Shown here one piece after another: positions 25,996 to 33,808 of a DNA stretch of 57,229 nt (its first letter is position 1; each line of letters begins with the position of its first letter). Both the position numbers and the translations under genes were made by a program. The DNA is from CAYJMQ01 sp964371555 (lineage in GTDB: Bacteria; Bdellovibrionota; JACOXK01; 2-02-FULL-40-11), in assembly GCA_964371555.1 (NCBI GenBank), contig CAYJMQ010000007.1:1-57229 (forward strand), read 5' to 3'. The notes under the pieces were generated by a model. That model searched no databases and was not told the DNA's origin. It saw only the letters and a program-made list of their open reading frames with translations.

Positions 25996-26542
25996 CCTGC
26001 GCGACATGCTCCATTCGTTCCAATTTGTTAAAGGCATCCCAAAGATCTTTTCCCAGACAGAGAACGCCATGGCGATCCAATATCAGGGCATCATGCTTTC
26101 GAATGAATTCCCGGATTCTCTCTGGCACTTCATAAGAGGTAGGCGTTGTATAGGGAACAACAGGAATCTCTCCTACGGAAAGAACAACCTCGGGGAGATG
26201 ATCCTTCCCGAGGTCGAGCCCGGCCAACGTGTGAGCAATACAAAAAATGGGATGGGCATGAACCACCGCGGAGATATCCTGTCTCTCTTCATAGACCTTA
26301 AGATGCATAAGAATTTCCTGAGAGGCCCGACCCCCTCCTGAAATCTTTTTCCCTTTTAAATCAGTAACAATCATGAGCTCAGGCTTGAGAAAACCTTTAT
26401 GAACACCGGATGGCGTAATGAGCAAACGTTCATGATGATATCGAACGCTCACATTTCCATCTGTTGAACTGATAAAGTTCTTTTCATACATCTGCCGGCA
26501 AACTTGAGCGAGCTCCTTCCTGTGTTCCCTTTCCGTCTTCAT
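25916..26542 (-). CDS. Class II aldolase/adducin family protein (FucA-like)
   Basis: A 208-residue zinc-dependent class II aldolase, similar to L-fuculose-phosphate or methylthioribulose-phosphate aldolases and dehydratases. ISSTDGNVSVR and ITPSGVHKG bind phosphate. The catalytic Glu is E76 in ASQEILMH, and the zinc ligands are H95 and H97 in HAHP with a third His in DRHGVLCLG. Substrate is uncertain: fuculose phosphate would fit a glycan context, but the whole family looks similar in these motifs. The C-terminal 26 codons overlap the O-antigen ligase gene. Confidence 0.87.
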   Translation of the reverse strand: MKTEREHRKELAQVCRQMYEKNFISSTDGNVSVRYHHERLLITPSGVHKGFLKPELMIVTDLKGKKISGGGRASQEILMHLKVYEERQDISAVVHAHPIFCIAHTLAGLDLGKDHLPEVVLSVGEIPVVPYTTPTSYEVPERIREFIRKHDALILDRHGVLCLGKDLWDAFNKLERMEHVAQVMFAARQLGPLRHLSSEQLQKLMSIA

Positions 26543-26610
26543 AAAAACCCTATCTATCGAAGCATCTTTCTGGTGTCAATAAACCGCTATTATGATAATG
26601 TTCAATCCCT

Positions 26611-27462
26611 ATGGCAAAAAAGATCGGTCCCTATTCGCTTGAACTCCTTGAAACGGGGGAATTTGCGTTGGATGGAGGGGCAATGTTTGGCGTTGTCCCA
26701 AAAAATATATGGCAAAAAACAAATCCCGCTGACGATAAAAATCGAATAACGATGGCCCTTCGCGTTCTTCTGGTACGATCCAAAGATCGCAATATTCTCG
26801 TCGATACCGGCATCGGAACAAAATGGGATGAGAAATACCAGAAAATTTATCGCATTAACCATGGAAATAACACGCTTGAAAAATCACTGGCATCGGCAGG
26901 AATAAAGACAACGGATATTACAGATGTTATCCTCACGCATCTTCATTTTGATCATGTCGGCGGGTGCACCTATAAAAAGGGGGGGGAGATTAAGCCTGCG
27001 TTTCCAAACGCGACTCATTATATTCAGAAAGAGCAGTGGGACTGGGCATTTCACCCAACTGAAAAAGACCGGGCAAGTTTTCTGAAAGAGAATTTTGAAC
27101 CGTTGATGTCGGTAAAATTAGAACTTCTTTCAGGAGAATCTGAACTTTATCCTGGAATCTCTATTCTGATTTCACATGGACATACTCCATCGATGCAGCT
27201 TGTAAAAATTTCAGATGGCAAAGAAACGCTTTTATATTGCGCGGATCTCATCCCGACTTCCGCCCATATCCCAATTCCTTACCTCATGAGCTACGACAAT
27301 ATGCCGCTTGTTTTGATGGATGAAAAGCGGCATATTCTGGATCAGGCTGTAAGAGAAAACTGGATTCTTTGTTTTGAACACGATCCCTTGATCGGCGCCG
27401 CAACCGTGAAGAAAGATTCTTTAAACGGCCGGTTTGGTTTAAAAGAGCGGATCACAGTCTGA
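26611..27462 (+). CDS. MBL-fold metallohydrolase
   Basis: A 283-residue metallo-beta-lactamase-fold hydrolase with the dinuclear zinc motif THLHFDHVGG, further ligands in SHGHTPS, YCADL and FEHD, and the layout of AHL-lactonase-like and related soluble MBL enzymes. No signal peptide is visible. The substrate is unknown; lactone hydrolysis is one possibility only. The stop codon is 1 nt before tRNA-Leu, so the tRNA is probably cut out of this gene's transcript. Confidence 0.85.
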   Translation: MAKKIGPYSLELLETGEFALDGGAMFGVVPKNIWQKTNPADDKNRITMALRVLLVRSKDRNILVDTGIGTKWDEKYQKIYRINHGNNTLEKSLASAGIKTTDITDVILTHLHFDHVGGCTYKKGGEIKPAFPNATHYIQKEQWDWAFHPTEKDRASFLKENFEPLMSVKLELLSGESELYPGISILISHGHTPSMQLVKISDGKETLLYCADLIPTSAHIPIPYLMSYDNMPLVLMDEKRHILDQAVRENWILCFEHDPLIGAATVKKDSLNGRFGLKERITV

Positions 27463-27463
27463 C

Positions 27464-27545
27464 GCTGGGGTGGCGGAACTGGCAGACGCGCAGGACTTAG
27501 GATCCTGTGGGGCAACCTGTGGAGGTTCGAATCCTCTCCCCAGCA
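27464..27545 (+). tRNA. tRNA-Leu (TAG)
   Basis: An 82-nt class II tRNA: acceptor GCTGGGG/CCCCAGC, D arm with GCGGAACTGGCAGACGC, anticodon stem CAGGA/TCCTG around CTTAGGA (anticodon TAG), a long variable arm, and T arm GGAGG-TTCGAAT-CCTCT. CCA is not encoded. It begins one base after the MBL stop, with no room for its own promoter. Confidence 0.94.
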
Positions 27546-27630
27546 TTTATTTTTGCAGAGCAAAAATAAATGCGAATCCATAATGAGCAGACAGTCCAGT
27601 GAACTGTCTGCGACAAAAAGAGGATTCGAA
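27526..27630. repeat. Nested inverted repeats starting in the tRNA-Leu T arm
   Basis: The outer arms are TTCGAATCCTCT in the tRNA (27526-27537) and its exact complement at 27619-27630. Inside lie two perfect hairpins: GCATTTATTTTTGC/GCAAAAATAAATGC (27543-27556 and 27560-27573) and GCAGACAGT/ACTGTCTGC (27587-27595 and 27603-27611). The first may end the tRNA transcript, though it lacks a T tract after it. The remaining gap to 27734 holds only a ribosome site for the next gene. Confidence 0.7.
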
Positions 27631-27734
27631 GGATATTGCATTATTAAACAGAAAATTATTTTCTTGCATTCCTTTTTTAGCTATGCTTTTTAATGCCTCA
27701 TCGTAAACGAACCTAACACAAAAGGAGGTATCAT

Positions 27735-28961
27735 ATGTGGCATAGGTCAATTCTTTTTTTAGTAACGCTTTTGCTTTCTCCGTCTGTTTTTTCGGATGGT
27801 GGAATAGCAGCAGCAGAACCGATGCATCAAGATCCTGAAGAAGGATTTGTTGCTCCCGGAAACTTCTATTGGACAAGGCTCTATTGGAAAGGAACCAAAG
27901 ACGCGTTTGACCGGGGGGCGCTCTATTTCGTTGATGAAAATGGAAGCGAATCGAGAACCAATCTTTTTCTAATTGCGGGGATGAAAAAAACGATTCATTC
28001 TGCAAAAAGGTACAATGAAGAAGCGCTGGAATCTCTCAAAACCTATCAAACTCCATCAGAAGTTCTTCCTAAGCGAGACGATTGGGATAATTTTAGGACC
28101 GGGGTGGTAAAGGTTGCAACAAAGCCATGGGGTTTGATTCAGCGCAAGGCTGAAAAAGTAAAAGAAAATGCGGAGAGAAATTATGAGGATATGGGAAATC
28201 AGTCTCTCAAAAACTGGGGTCCTCTTGGACGCATCGTTGTAACCGCATGGAATGGCCTTCAGATTGTGGGCGAAACCATCGGAATTATCGGTGTTGAGCT
28301 TCCGCTTGAATTTGCTTTTAGAATCGTTCCAAAATATTGGATTGGCGTTACCCTCGATCCTGAAGACGGAATTGTTACCCGTGACGGTTTTGTCTCAAGC
28401 AGTGTGCGTCCGCTTCTTCGCCCATTCTTGCCGGCTCTTGGCGCTGGCTGGTGTTGGGGAGTTCTTGAGCCTTCTAATGTCGCGCTGCGCGGCGCACCCT
28501 CCGCAACAGCAGGGGCTGTTGGGTCGCTGCTTACAGGCATGACAGCTCTCGCGGAAGGGGGAAAATATCTGGTCTGGGATTCGTGGAGGAATGAATCAAC
28601 TTCAACTGTTGAAGAGACGGCTTTCTATCAAACAAAAGATGGAAAGAATGTCGGCTTTATCATTCCAGTTCCCGAAGATCCAAAAGTGAGCAACGATGTA
28701 AGAGCTCTCTTTGAAAATGCTCAGGATTCCAACGCCCTCGCTCTCGGGTTTGAAGAAGTTATTTCTCAAAACCCGGACAAAAAATGGATTGCGCTGAGCT
28801 ACATTACTTCAAGACTCGCTGAAACGATCCATGCCCTCCATGAAAATGGGGAACAGTATCAGGGTGAAGATCGGGAAGCGCGTTTAACAGAAGCTGCGTA
28901 TCTCTCCAATCTCAAAGCTGTTTATTCAGAGGCTTTGAAAGAAGAGATGGAAGGCACATAG
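27735..28961 (+). CDS. Exported protein of unknown function
   Basis: A 408-residue protein with a Sec signal peptide (about 1-22) and an excellent ribosome site AAAGGAGGT before the ATG. The mature part has a helical, charged N-terminal half (about 75-150, NEEALESL, KAEKVKENAERNYEDMG) and a central hydrophobic, Gly/Pro-rich region (about 165-270: NGLQIVGETIGIIGVELPLEFAF, LRPFLPALGAGWCWGVLEP). The latter could associate with or insert into a membrane. I recognise no family or catalytic motif. It is monocistronic, with structured inverted repeats on both sides. Confidence 0.7.
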   Translation: MWHRSILFLVTLLLSPSVFSDGGIAAAEPMHQDPEEGFVAPGNFYWTRLYWKGTKDAFDRGALYFVDENGSESRTNLFLIAGMKKTIHSAKRYNEEALESLKTYQTPSEVLPKRDDWDNFRTGVVKVATKPWGLIQRKAEKVKENAERNYEDMGNQSLKNWGPLGRIVVTAWNGLQIVGETIGIIGVELPLEFAFRIVPKYWIGVTLDPEDGIVTRDGFVSSSVRPLLRPFLPALGAGWCWGVLEPSNVALRGAPSATAGAVGSLLTGMTALAEGGKYLVWDSWRNESTSTVEETAFYQTKDGKNVGFIIPVPEDPKVSNDVRALFENAQDSNALALGFEEVISQNPDKKWIALSYITSRLAETIHALHENGEQYQGEDREARLTEAAYLSNLKAVYSEALKEEMEGT

Positions 28962-28976
28962 CAAGTCATTTTCCGG

Positions 28977-29086
28977 TAAGGCCTCAGTTATGGGGGAAGA
29001 CAAGGCCCGACGACCGAGAACGCAGTATTACCCCATAAATGAGGCCTTAGACGAACCAGCTTGAAAGAGCTGGTTCGTCGGCCTTA
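28977..29086. repeat. Structured intergenic element with long imperfect stem and perfect hairpin
   Basis: TAAGGCCTCAGTTATGGGG (28977-28995) pairs with 29031-29049 over 18 of 19 bases. Immediately after, GACGAACCAGCT and AGCTGGTTCGTC (29050-29061, 29068-29079) form a perfect 12-bp hairpin followed by GGCCTTA. The GGCCTTA/TAAGGCC core recurs four times. It could be a terminator for the exported-protein gene, a small RNA or a palindromic repeat; there is no T tract to confirm a terminator. Confidence 0.65.
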
Positions 29087-29091
29087 TATTG

Positions 29092-29100
29092 TGCTATCAT
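29092..29100 (+). promoter_or_regulatory. Extended -10 promoter of ppx/gppA-like gene
   Basis: TGC-TATCAT ends 7 nt before the GTG start and there is no Shine-Dalgarno, so the message would begin at the GTG. No convincing -35 is seen; the preceding hairpin occupies that position. Confidence 0.4.
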
Positions 29101-29107
29101 TCTCTTC

Positions 29108-30001
29108 GTGCGGCTCGGAATTGTCGATTTAGGAACCAATTCACTCCGATTTGATATCTACGAAATTGATTCCTCTAAAAATAAAAAATTGCTTTACAGA
29201 ATCAAGAAAATGATCCATCTCGGAGAAGATCTTTTTGTCACAAAAAAAATATCCATGGCCGCAGAAAGGCGTGTTCTTAAAACCCTTTCCAAAGTTGTTA
29301 AAATAGCTCAAACCCGCCGAACCGATAAAATGTGCTGTTACGGCACAAGCCCGTTTCGGGAAGCCGTAAACGCAGAAAGACTTCTTAAAAAAATTCAAAA
29401 AAAAACAGGTCTCAATATCGAAGTTATCTCTGGCCAACGCGAAGCTGATCTGATTGCAAAAGGAATTCTTGAGAATGTGAGATCTCTAAAACCAATCCTC
29501 CTAATCGATATTGGAGGGGGGAGTAGTGAACTTACACTCGCCAAAAATGGCGCCTATAAATTCTCTGTCAGTATTCCTTTTGGATCTCTCAAACTCCAGG
29601 ATATTTATTTAAAAAAACATCCCCCCTCTCAAGAAGCCATCAAAAAAATGAGACAAGCTATTGGAAAAATGCTGGAAGAGAAATTAGGCTCTTATCAACG
29701 CGAAAAAATTACGAACGCGATTGGGAGCGGGGGAACCATCAAGGCCCTTTATAAGGTTACTCACTCCCGCCATAAAAAAATCGATATTAAGAACTTGGAA
29801 AATTTTTTAGAAAAAATTAAAAATAAAAAACTCCCCGAACTAAAATGGCTGCTAAAAACGGAAGGGCGTCGGGGGGATATTATTCTTGCGGGAACGATCT
29901 TATTGATTGAATGTCTTAATTTTTTTAATCTGAAATCAGTTTCGGTAACAAAACAGGGTTTGAGAGACGGCATTCTTCTCAAGCAAATAGACGATGCTTA
30001 A
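29108..30001 (+). CDS. Ppx/GppA family phosphatase
   Basis: A 297-residue exopolyphosphatase/guanosine-pentaphosphate phosphatase of the ASKHA fold. IVDLGTNSLRFDIYE (phosphate 1 loop), YGTSPFREAVN, VISGQREADLIAKG, LLIDIGGGSSELTL (phosphate 2 loop) and IGSGGTIKAL are all present. The length matches the short, single-module Ppx2-type enzymes without the C-terminal HD-like domain. It hydrolyses polyphosphate or pppGpp, which one cannot be told here. The start is a GTG. The stop overlaps the LOG gene start by 8 bp. Confidence 0.9.
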   Translation: MRLGIVDLGTNSLRFDIYEIDSSKNKKLLYRIKKMIHLGEDLFVTKKISMAAERRVLKTLSKVVKIAQTRRTDKMCCYGTSPFREAVNAERLLKKIQKKTGLNIEVISGQREADLIAKGILENVRSLKPILLIDIGGGSSELTLAKNGAYKFSVSIPFGSLKLQDIYLKKHPPSQEAIKKMRQAIGKMLEEKLGSYQREKITNAIGSGGTIKALYKVTHSRHKKIDIKNLENFLEKIKNKKLPELKWLLKTEGRRGDIILAGTILLIECLNFFNLKSVSVTKQGLRDGILLKQIDDA

Positions 30002-30968
30002 ACTTCATAAGCCGCTTACAGACGAGCACATTTTTGAGAGCATTAAAGCGACGGTTCGAAAGATAGCGAGGGAAGATGTGGCCAGGGCTGATCTCAAAAT
30101 CGTAGACACAGCCCTGAAAGAGCTGGTTTATACATTTAAAATCTTCGCCCCTTATCGTGGAAAGCGTAAAATAACGGTATTTGGCTCGGCGAGATCGCTT
30201 CGATCTGATCCTACCGCCCGCCAGGCCAGACGATTTGCAAAAGAGATTGTTCGCCTCGGGTATATGGTTTTAACAGGCGCGGGGGGGGGGATTATGCAGG
30301 CCGCGCAGGAAGGGGCCGGGAGTAAAAACAGTTTTGGGCTCAATATCCGGCTTCCGTTTGAGCAAAAAGCCAATCCTGTCATCAAGGGTGATCGAAAGCT
30401 CATTCATTTTAAATATTTCTTCACCCGAAAGTTGACGATGGTCAAAGAAAGCGACGCGCTCGTTTTGTTCCCAGGGGGCTTCGGCACTCAGGATGAAATG
30501 CTTGAAACCCTAACCCTTCTTCAAACGGGGAAAACCCTTCCCAAGCCGGTTGTCTGCATCGACAAAAAAGGGGGGGGCTATTGGAAGCAATGGAAAAGAT
30601 TTAATTTCGGAACACTGATAAAAAATCATCTGATTTCAAAAGAAGATAAAAATTTTATTTTTTTTACGGATCAAATAGAAGATGCCGTTTCTCATATCAC
30701 AAAATTTTATCACAATTATCATTCGCTTCGTTTTTTTGAAAAATGGCTTTTGATCCGGGTCTGGAGGCTGCCATCCAATCTTGAGCTTAAGAAACTGGGG
30801 CAGCAGTTCAAGGACATCTTGTCGGGCGGGAGCATTCATCCCATTCCAACGCACCTCTTGCCCGATCCAGAACATGAAGCGCTCCCACTAAAAACGCTCC
30901 GTCTTCAATTCAATCGAAAGAATTTTGGAAGATTAAGGCAATTGATTGATGAACTTAATGAGTATTAA
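29994..30968 (+). CDS. LOG family nucleotide-binding protein
   Basis: A 324-residue Rossmann-fold protein of the LOG/lysine-decarboxylase-like family. The motif PGGFGTQDE (160-168) and upstream TGAGGGIMQAAQEGA bind a nucleotide phosphate; members hydrolyse the N-glycosidic bond of nucleoside monophosphates (cytokinin-type or PpnN nucleosidase). It has extra N-terminal helical and C-terminal regions, like PpnN-type members. A ten-G run (30281-30290) encodes part of the GAGGGI loop. The end overlaps the convergent membrane protein gene by 14 bp. Confidence 0.85.
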   Translation: MLKLHKPLTDEHIFESIKATVRKIAREDVARADLKIVDTALKELVYTFKIFAPYRGKRKITVFGSARSLRSDPTARQARRFAKEIVRLGYMVLTGAGGGIMQAAQEGAGSKNSFGLNIRLPFEQKANPVIKGDRKLIHFKYFFTRKLTMVKESDALVLFPGGFGTQDEMLETLTLLQTGKTLPKPVVCIDKKGGGYWKQWKRFNFGTLIKNHLISKEDKNFIFFTDQIEDAVSHITKFYHNYHSLRFFEKWLLIRVWRLPSNLELKKLGQQFKDILSGGSIHPIPTHLLPDPEHEALPLKTLRLQFNRKNFGRLRQLIDELNEY

Positions 30969-31881
30969 CCATCATAAATTCACGCTGGGCATGTTCCCAA
31001 TAAATGGCGCGCCGTTTAATCTCAAAAAAATCTTTTGAAATACCGGCCAATCGTTTATCCCATTGCGGATCCGGGCTTTGCCCTTCGACAATTTTTCGAA
31101 ACTCTGAAACCAGTGTTGCCATTGCGTAGGAATCTAACAAGATTTTTTTAAATGCCCATGTCATGATGAACGCACAGATCAAAAAATAAAGTTTCAGCGA
31201 TGGCAAAAACATGAATAGTCCCAAAAGCGGGGGTAAAAGAATCATAAAGTAAGCGGCAGAAAAAAGGATTGTCAAAAGATAAATATACGCGGAAGATTTA
31301 TAAATTTTTTTAAAATTTTGCGCGCAAAGAATCAAACTTTCCCGCAAATTCCCCCAGAGAATTTCATCTTTTTTTATGAAACAATGACTGATTAGAAGAT
31401 CATCCACGTACTTAAGGCCCAAAGATCTGATTTTTTGAAAAAGCGGCCACTGTCTTCGATATAGAAATAAAGTTGGGAATATCTCATTCAGACTTTTATG
31501 AAGTCTCAAATAGGCGTCATAAATTCTCTGCCGATTCCCAAATTTTTGCGTCACTTTTTTTCTGGCAAACCGAATCTGAAATTTTGTCACCGGCACCTTT
31601 TCATGAGTAACCAATTCAGTAAGAACCGCCAGATAATTGGCTTCGAGGATTGAAAAAACCTGCTGTTTAAAGAAACGATATATTAAAATAGCCCCGCCTA
31701 AACCAAAAAAGAACAATGCCACTGTAATCATAGGATTCTTAAAGATTAAGGAAAAACCTGAAATGACCCCCCAATAAAGAATGGCGCCGAGGGCAAAAAA
31801 ACCATACCACCTCGTTCGGAGACAAACCTGTGGCCATGTTCTTAAGAAATAGCGCCAGCCGATTTTGAGTTCTTCGAACAT
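30955..31881 (-). CDS. Membrane protein of unknown function
   Basis: A 308-residue protein with two hydrophobic segments near the N-terminus (about 22-42 and 48-70), a basic cytoplasmic region rich in Lys, Arg and aromatic residues (about 85-190) and two or three further segments (about 195-250). The C-terminus is charged. I recognise no family or motif. The gene is monocistronic on the minus strand with an upstream 221-bp gap shared with pilS. Confidence 0.7.
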   Translation of the reverse strand: MFEELKIGWRYFLRTWPQVCLRTRWYGFFALGAILYWGVISGFSLIFKNPMITVALFFFGLGGAILIYRFFKQQVFSILEANYLAVLTELVTHEKVPVTKFQIRFARKKVTQKFGNRQRIYDAYLRLHKSLNEIFPTLFLYRRQWPLFQKIRSLGLKYVDDLLISHCFIKKDEILWGNLRESLILCAQNFKKIYKSSAYIYLLTILFSAAYFMILLPPLLGLFMFLPSLKLYFLICAFIMTWAFKKILLDSYAMATLVSEFRKIVEGQSPDPQWDKRLAGISKDFFEIKRRAIYWEHAQREFMMVNTH

Positions 31882-31947
31882 TCGTCAGGGGATTTTTAAC
31901 CCCCTTTTAATGTTATCGGCAGAATTGCCTATTTTTTTAAATTGACA

Positions 31948-32007
31948 ACGCCATTTTTTCAAAATGGCGTGCCTACTGGTTGACAAAATCTGTCACCTGG
32001 TTATCAT
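31948..32007 (+). promoter_or_regulatory. Hairpin and promoter upstream of pilS-like gene
   Basis: A perfect 10-bp hairpin ACGCCATTTT-TTC-AAAATGGCGT spans 31948-31970. A promoter follows: TTGACA (31980-31985), 16 nt, TATCAT (32002-32007). The leader to the ATG at 32103 is then about 90 nt. TGACAAAATCTGTCACC overlaps the -35 and resembles a site before the radical SAM gene, so it may be an operator. Confidence 0.45.
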
Positions 32008-32102
32008 TAAGGATAGTGACGCAATTTGTGGCTCTGGAACGTCGATAGGAAGCCAGGCAGTTTTAGAACTAAATCATAAGTAAGAACATAGACTTAAGCA
32101 TA

Positions 32103-33773
32103 ATGTTTGCAGCACAAAAAAATTCGGGTCCCCTTTTGGAAGATTCGGGAGAACGCCGTTCTTTAAAGGTCATTTTGTCAGACCCGAGGGCAAAGGAGCA
32201 GACGCTCTGGTTTCTCTTTTTCAGGGCGATGGTAACCTCACTTCTTTTGGCTATTACGCTGATCTATCAGATTAAAGACAGCGCAGTTATTCGCCCGCAA
32301 GACCTCTTCCCAATTTATTCGCTGATCGGCCTAACCTATTTTATTACAATCTTATTCACGCAGATTCTCGACCGGATTAAAAACCTGACCACTTTTATTG
32401 TCAGTCAAATTGCCTACGATATTCTATTTACGACAGCGTTGATTTATATTACCGGCACCCAACAAGCCGTCTTCACTTTTCTCTATCTTTTTACGATCGC
32501 CTTTGCCTCTTTTTTATTTTACCGGGCAGGGGCGCTCTATGCGGCGGCTTTTTCAAGCATCTGCTTTAGCACGCTTCTCATCCTCGATCCAATCCCCCAG
32601 AGTGAGAAACATCTTCTGACGCTTATTTTTAATAATATCGCGTTTTTTCTTGTTGCCTTTTTGAGCAGCTATATCGCTGAACAATTCCAGGAGTTCGGAA
32701 TTAAACTGAAGAAAGAACAGGAGAGCGTCCGGGAACTTGAAGATCTCAATAGAATCATCATTGACAACATGAAGTCAGGATTACTTACGACGGATCTTGA
32801 AAACCGCATTATCTATTTCAATCGCTCGGCCGAGATCATCACTGGCTTTTCACTCAATATTATTTACAAAAAAAATATCTTTGAAATCTTTCCGGATCTT
32901 AAAAAACCTTGGTTTAAAAAATTATCCGGAATCCGGAAAGAACCCCCTATCCGGCAGAGCTTTATTTTTAAAAAATTCCCGAATGAAGAACTGACATTCG
33001 GTTTTTCACTTTCACCCCTGCGTGACGCAAATAACAACCATTGCGGTTACATTCTTCTTTTTGAAGATCTCACAAAAATCATCCAGATGGAACAGCATCT
33101 CCAGAGATCCGATAAACTGGCCGCAGTTGGAAAGCTTGCCGCCGGAATCGCGCATGAAATCCGAAATCCACTGGCATCCGTAAGCGGTTCCATCGAAGTT
33201 TTGAGCAGAGAACTCGATGTCAGAAATGAAAATAAAAAACTAATGGATATTGTTTTAAAAGAAACGGAAAGACTGAATCATCTTGTAAATGAATTTCTTG
33301 ATTACGTTAAACCGACCGACATTCCGAAAGAATCTTTTGATCTTTGCGAAATAATTGAGGAAACAGTGAACGCAATCGCCCTTAACCAATCGATCTCTAA
33401 AAACGTGAGAATTTCATTTCTGCCTTCCCAGAAAAAATGCCAGATCATGGGAAACAAGGAAAAAATGAAACAGGTTTTCTGGAATTTATTCCTGAACGCG
33501 CATCAGGCCATGCCAAAGGGGGGCGATATCCAAATTCGGACAACCCGGAAAGAAGATCAAATACAAATCGAAATTTCGGATTCAGGCGCAGGCATTCCGG
33601 AAGAAATTATCAATAAGATTTTTGACCCCTTTTTTACAACAAAGTCAAAAGGGACAGGATTGGGATTATCTCTCGTTCATAAAATTATTGAAGCCCATGA
33701 GGGACGAATTTTCGTAAATTCAAAAGAGGAAGAGGGAACAACGTTTACCATAACGCTGCCTACTGCCATTTGA
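32103..33773 (+). CDS. pilS: PilS-like sensor histidine kinase
   Basis: A 556-residue membrane histidine kinase. About six transmembrane helices (35-190) without a large periplasmic loop are followed by a PAS domain (about 213-325), a HisKA domain with the phospho-accepting H351 in GIAHEIRNPLASV and a HATPase domain with N, G1 (DSGAGIPEE) and G2 (GTGLGLSLV) boxes. The multi-helix input, the following sigma-54 regulator and prepilin peptidase genes fit PilS, which senses pilin in the inner membrane. Another NtrB-like kinase is the alternative. Confidence 0.85.
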   Translation: MFAAQKNSGPLLEDSGERRSLKVILSDPRAKEQTLWFLFFRAMVTSLLLAITLIYQIKDSAVIRPQDLFPIYSLIGLTYFITILFTQILDRIKNLTTFIVSQIAYDILFTTALIYITGTQQAVFTFLYLFTIAFASFLFYRAGALYAAAFSSICFSTLLILDPIPQSEKHLLTLIFNNIAFFLVAFLSSYIAEQFQEFGIKLKKEQESVRELEDLNRIIIDNMKSGLLTTDLENRIIYFNRSAEIITGFSLNIIYKKNIFEIFPDLKKPWFKKLSGIRKEPPIRQSFIFKKFPNEELTFGFSLSPLRDANNNHCGYILLFEDLTKIIQMEQHLQRSDKLAAVGKLAAGIAHEIRNPLASVSGSIEVLSRELDVRNENKKLMDIVLKETERLNHLVNEFLDYVKPTDIPKESFDLCEIIEETVNAIALNQSISKNVRISFLPSQKKCQIMGNKEKMKQVFWNLFLNAHQAMPKGGDIQIRTTRKEDQIQIEISDSGAGIPEEIINKIFDPFFTTKSKGTGLGLSLVHKIIEAHEGRIFVNSKEEEGTTFTITLPTAI

Positions 33774-33808
33774 AATATGCCATTTAAAATATGGATGAGG
33801 AGGAAGCC

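Noticed and set aside
27547..28005. 152-codon minus-strand frame opposite the exported protein
   Set aside because: It lies antisense to a gene with a signal peptide and a perfect ribosome site, and has no recognisable domain of its own.
31948..31970. Intrinsic terminator upstream of pilS
   Set aside because: The hairpin is perfect but no T tract follows it on either strand in the right place; I list it only as a hairpin.
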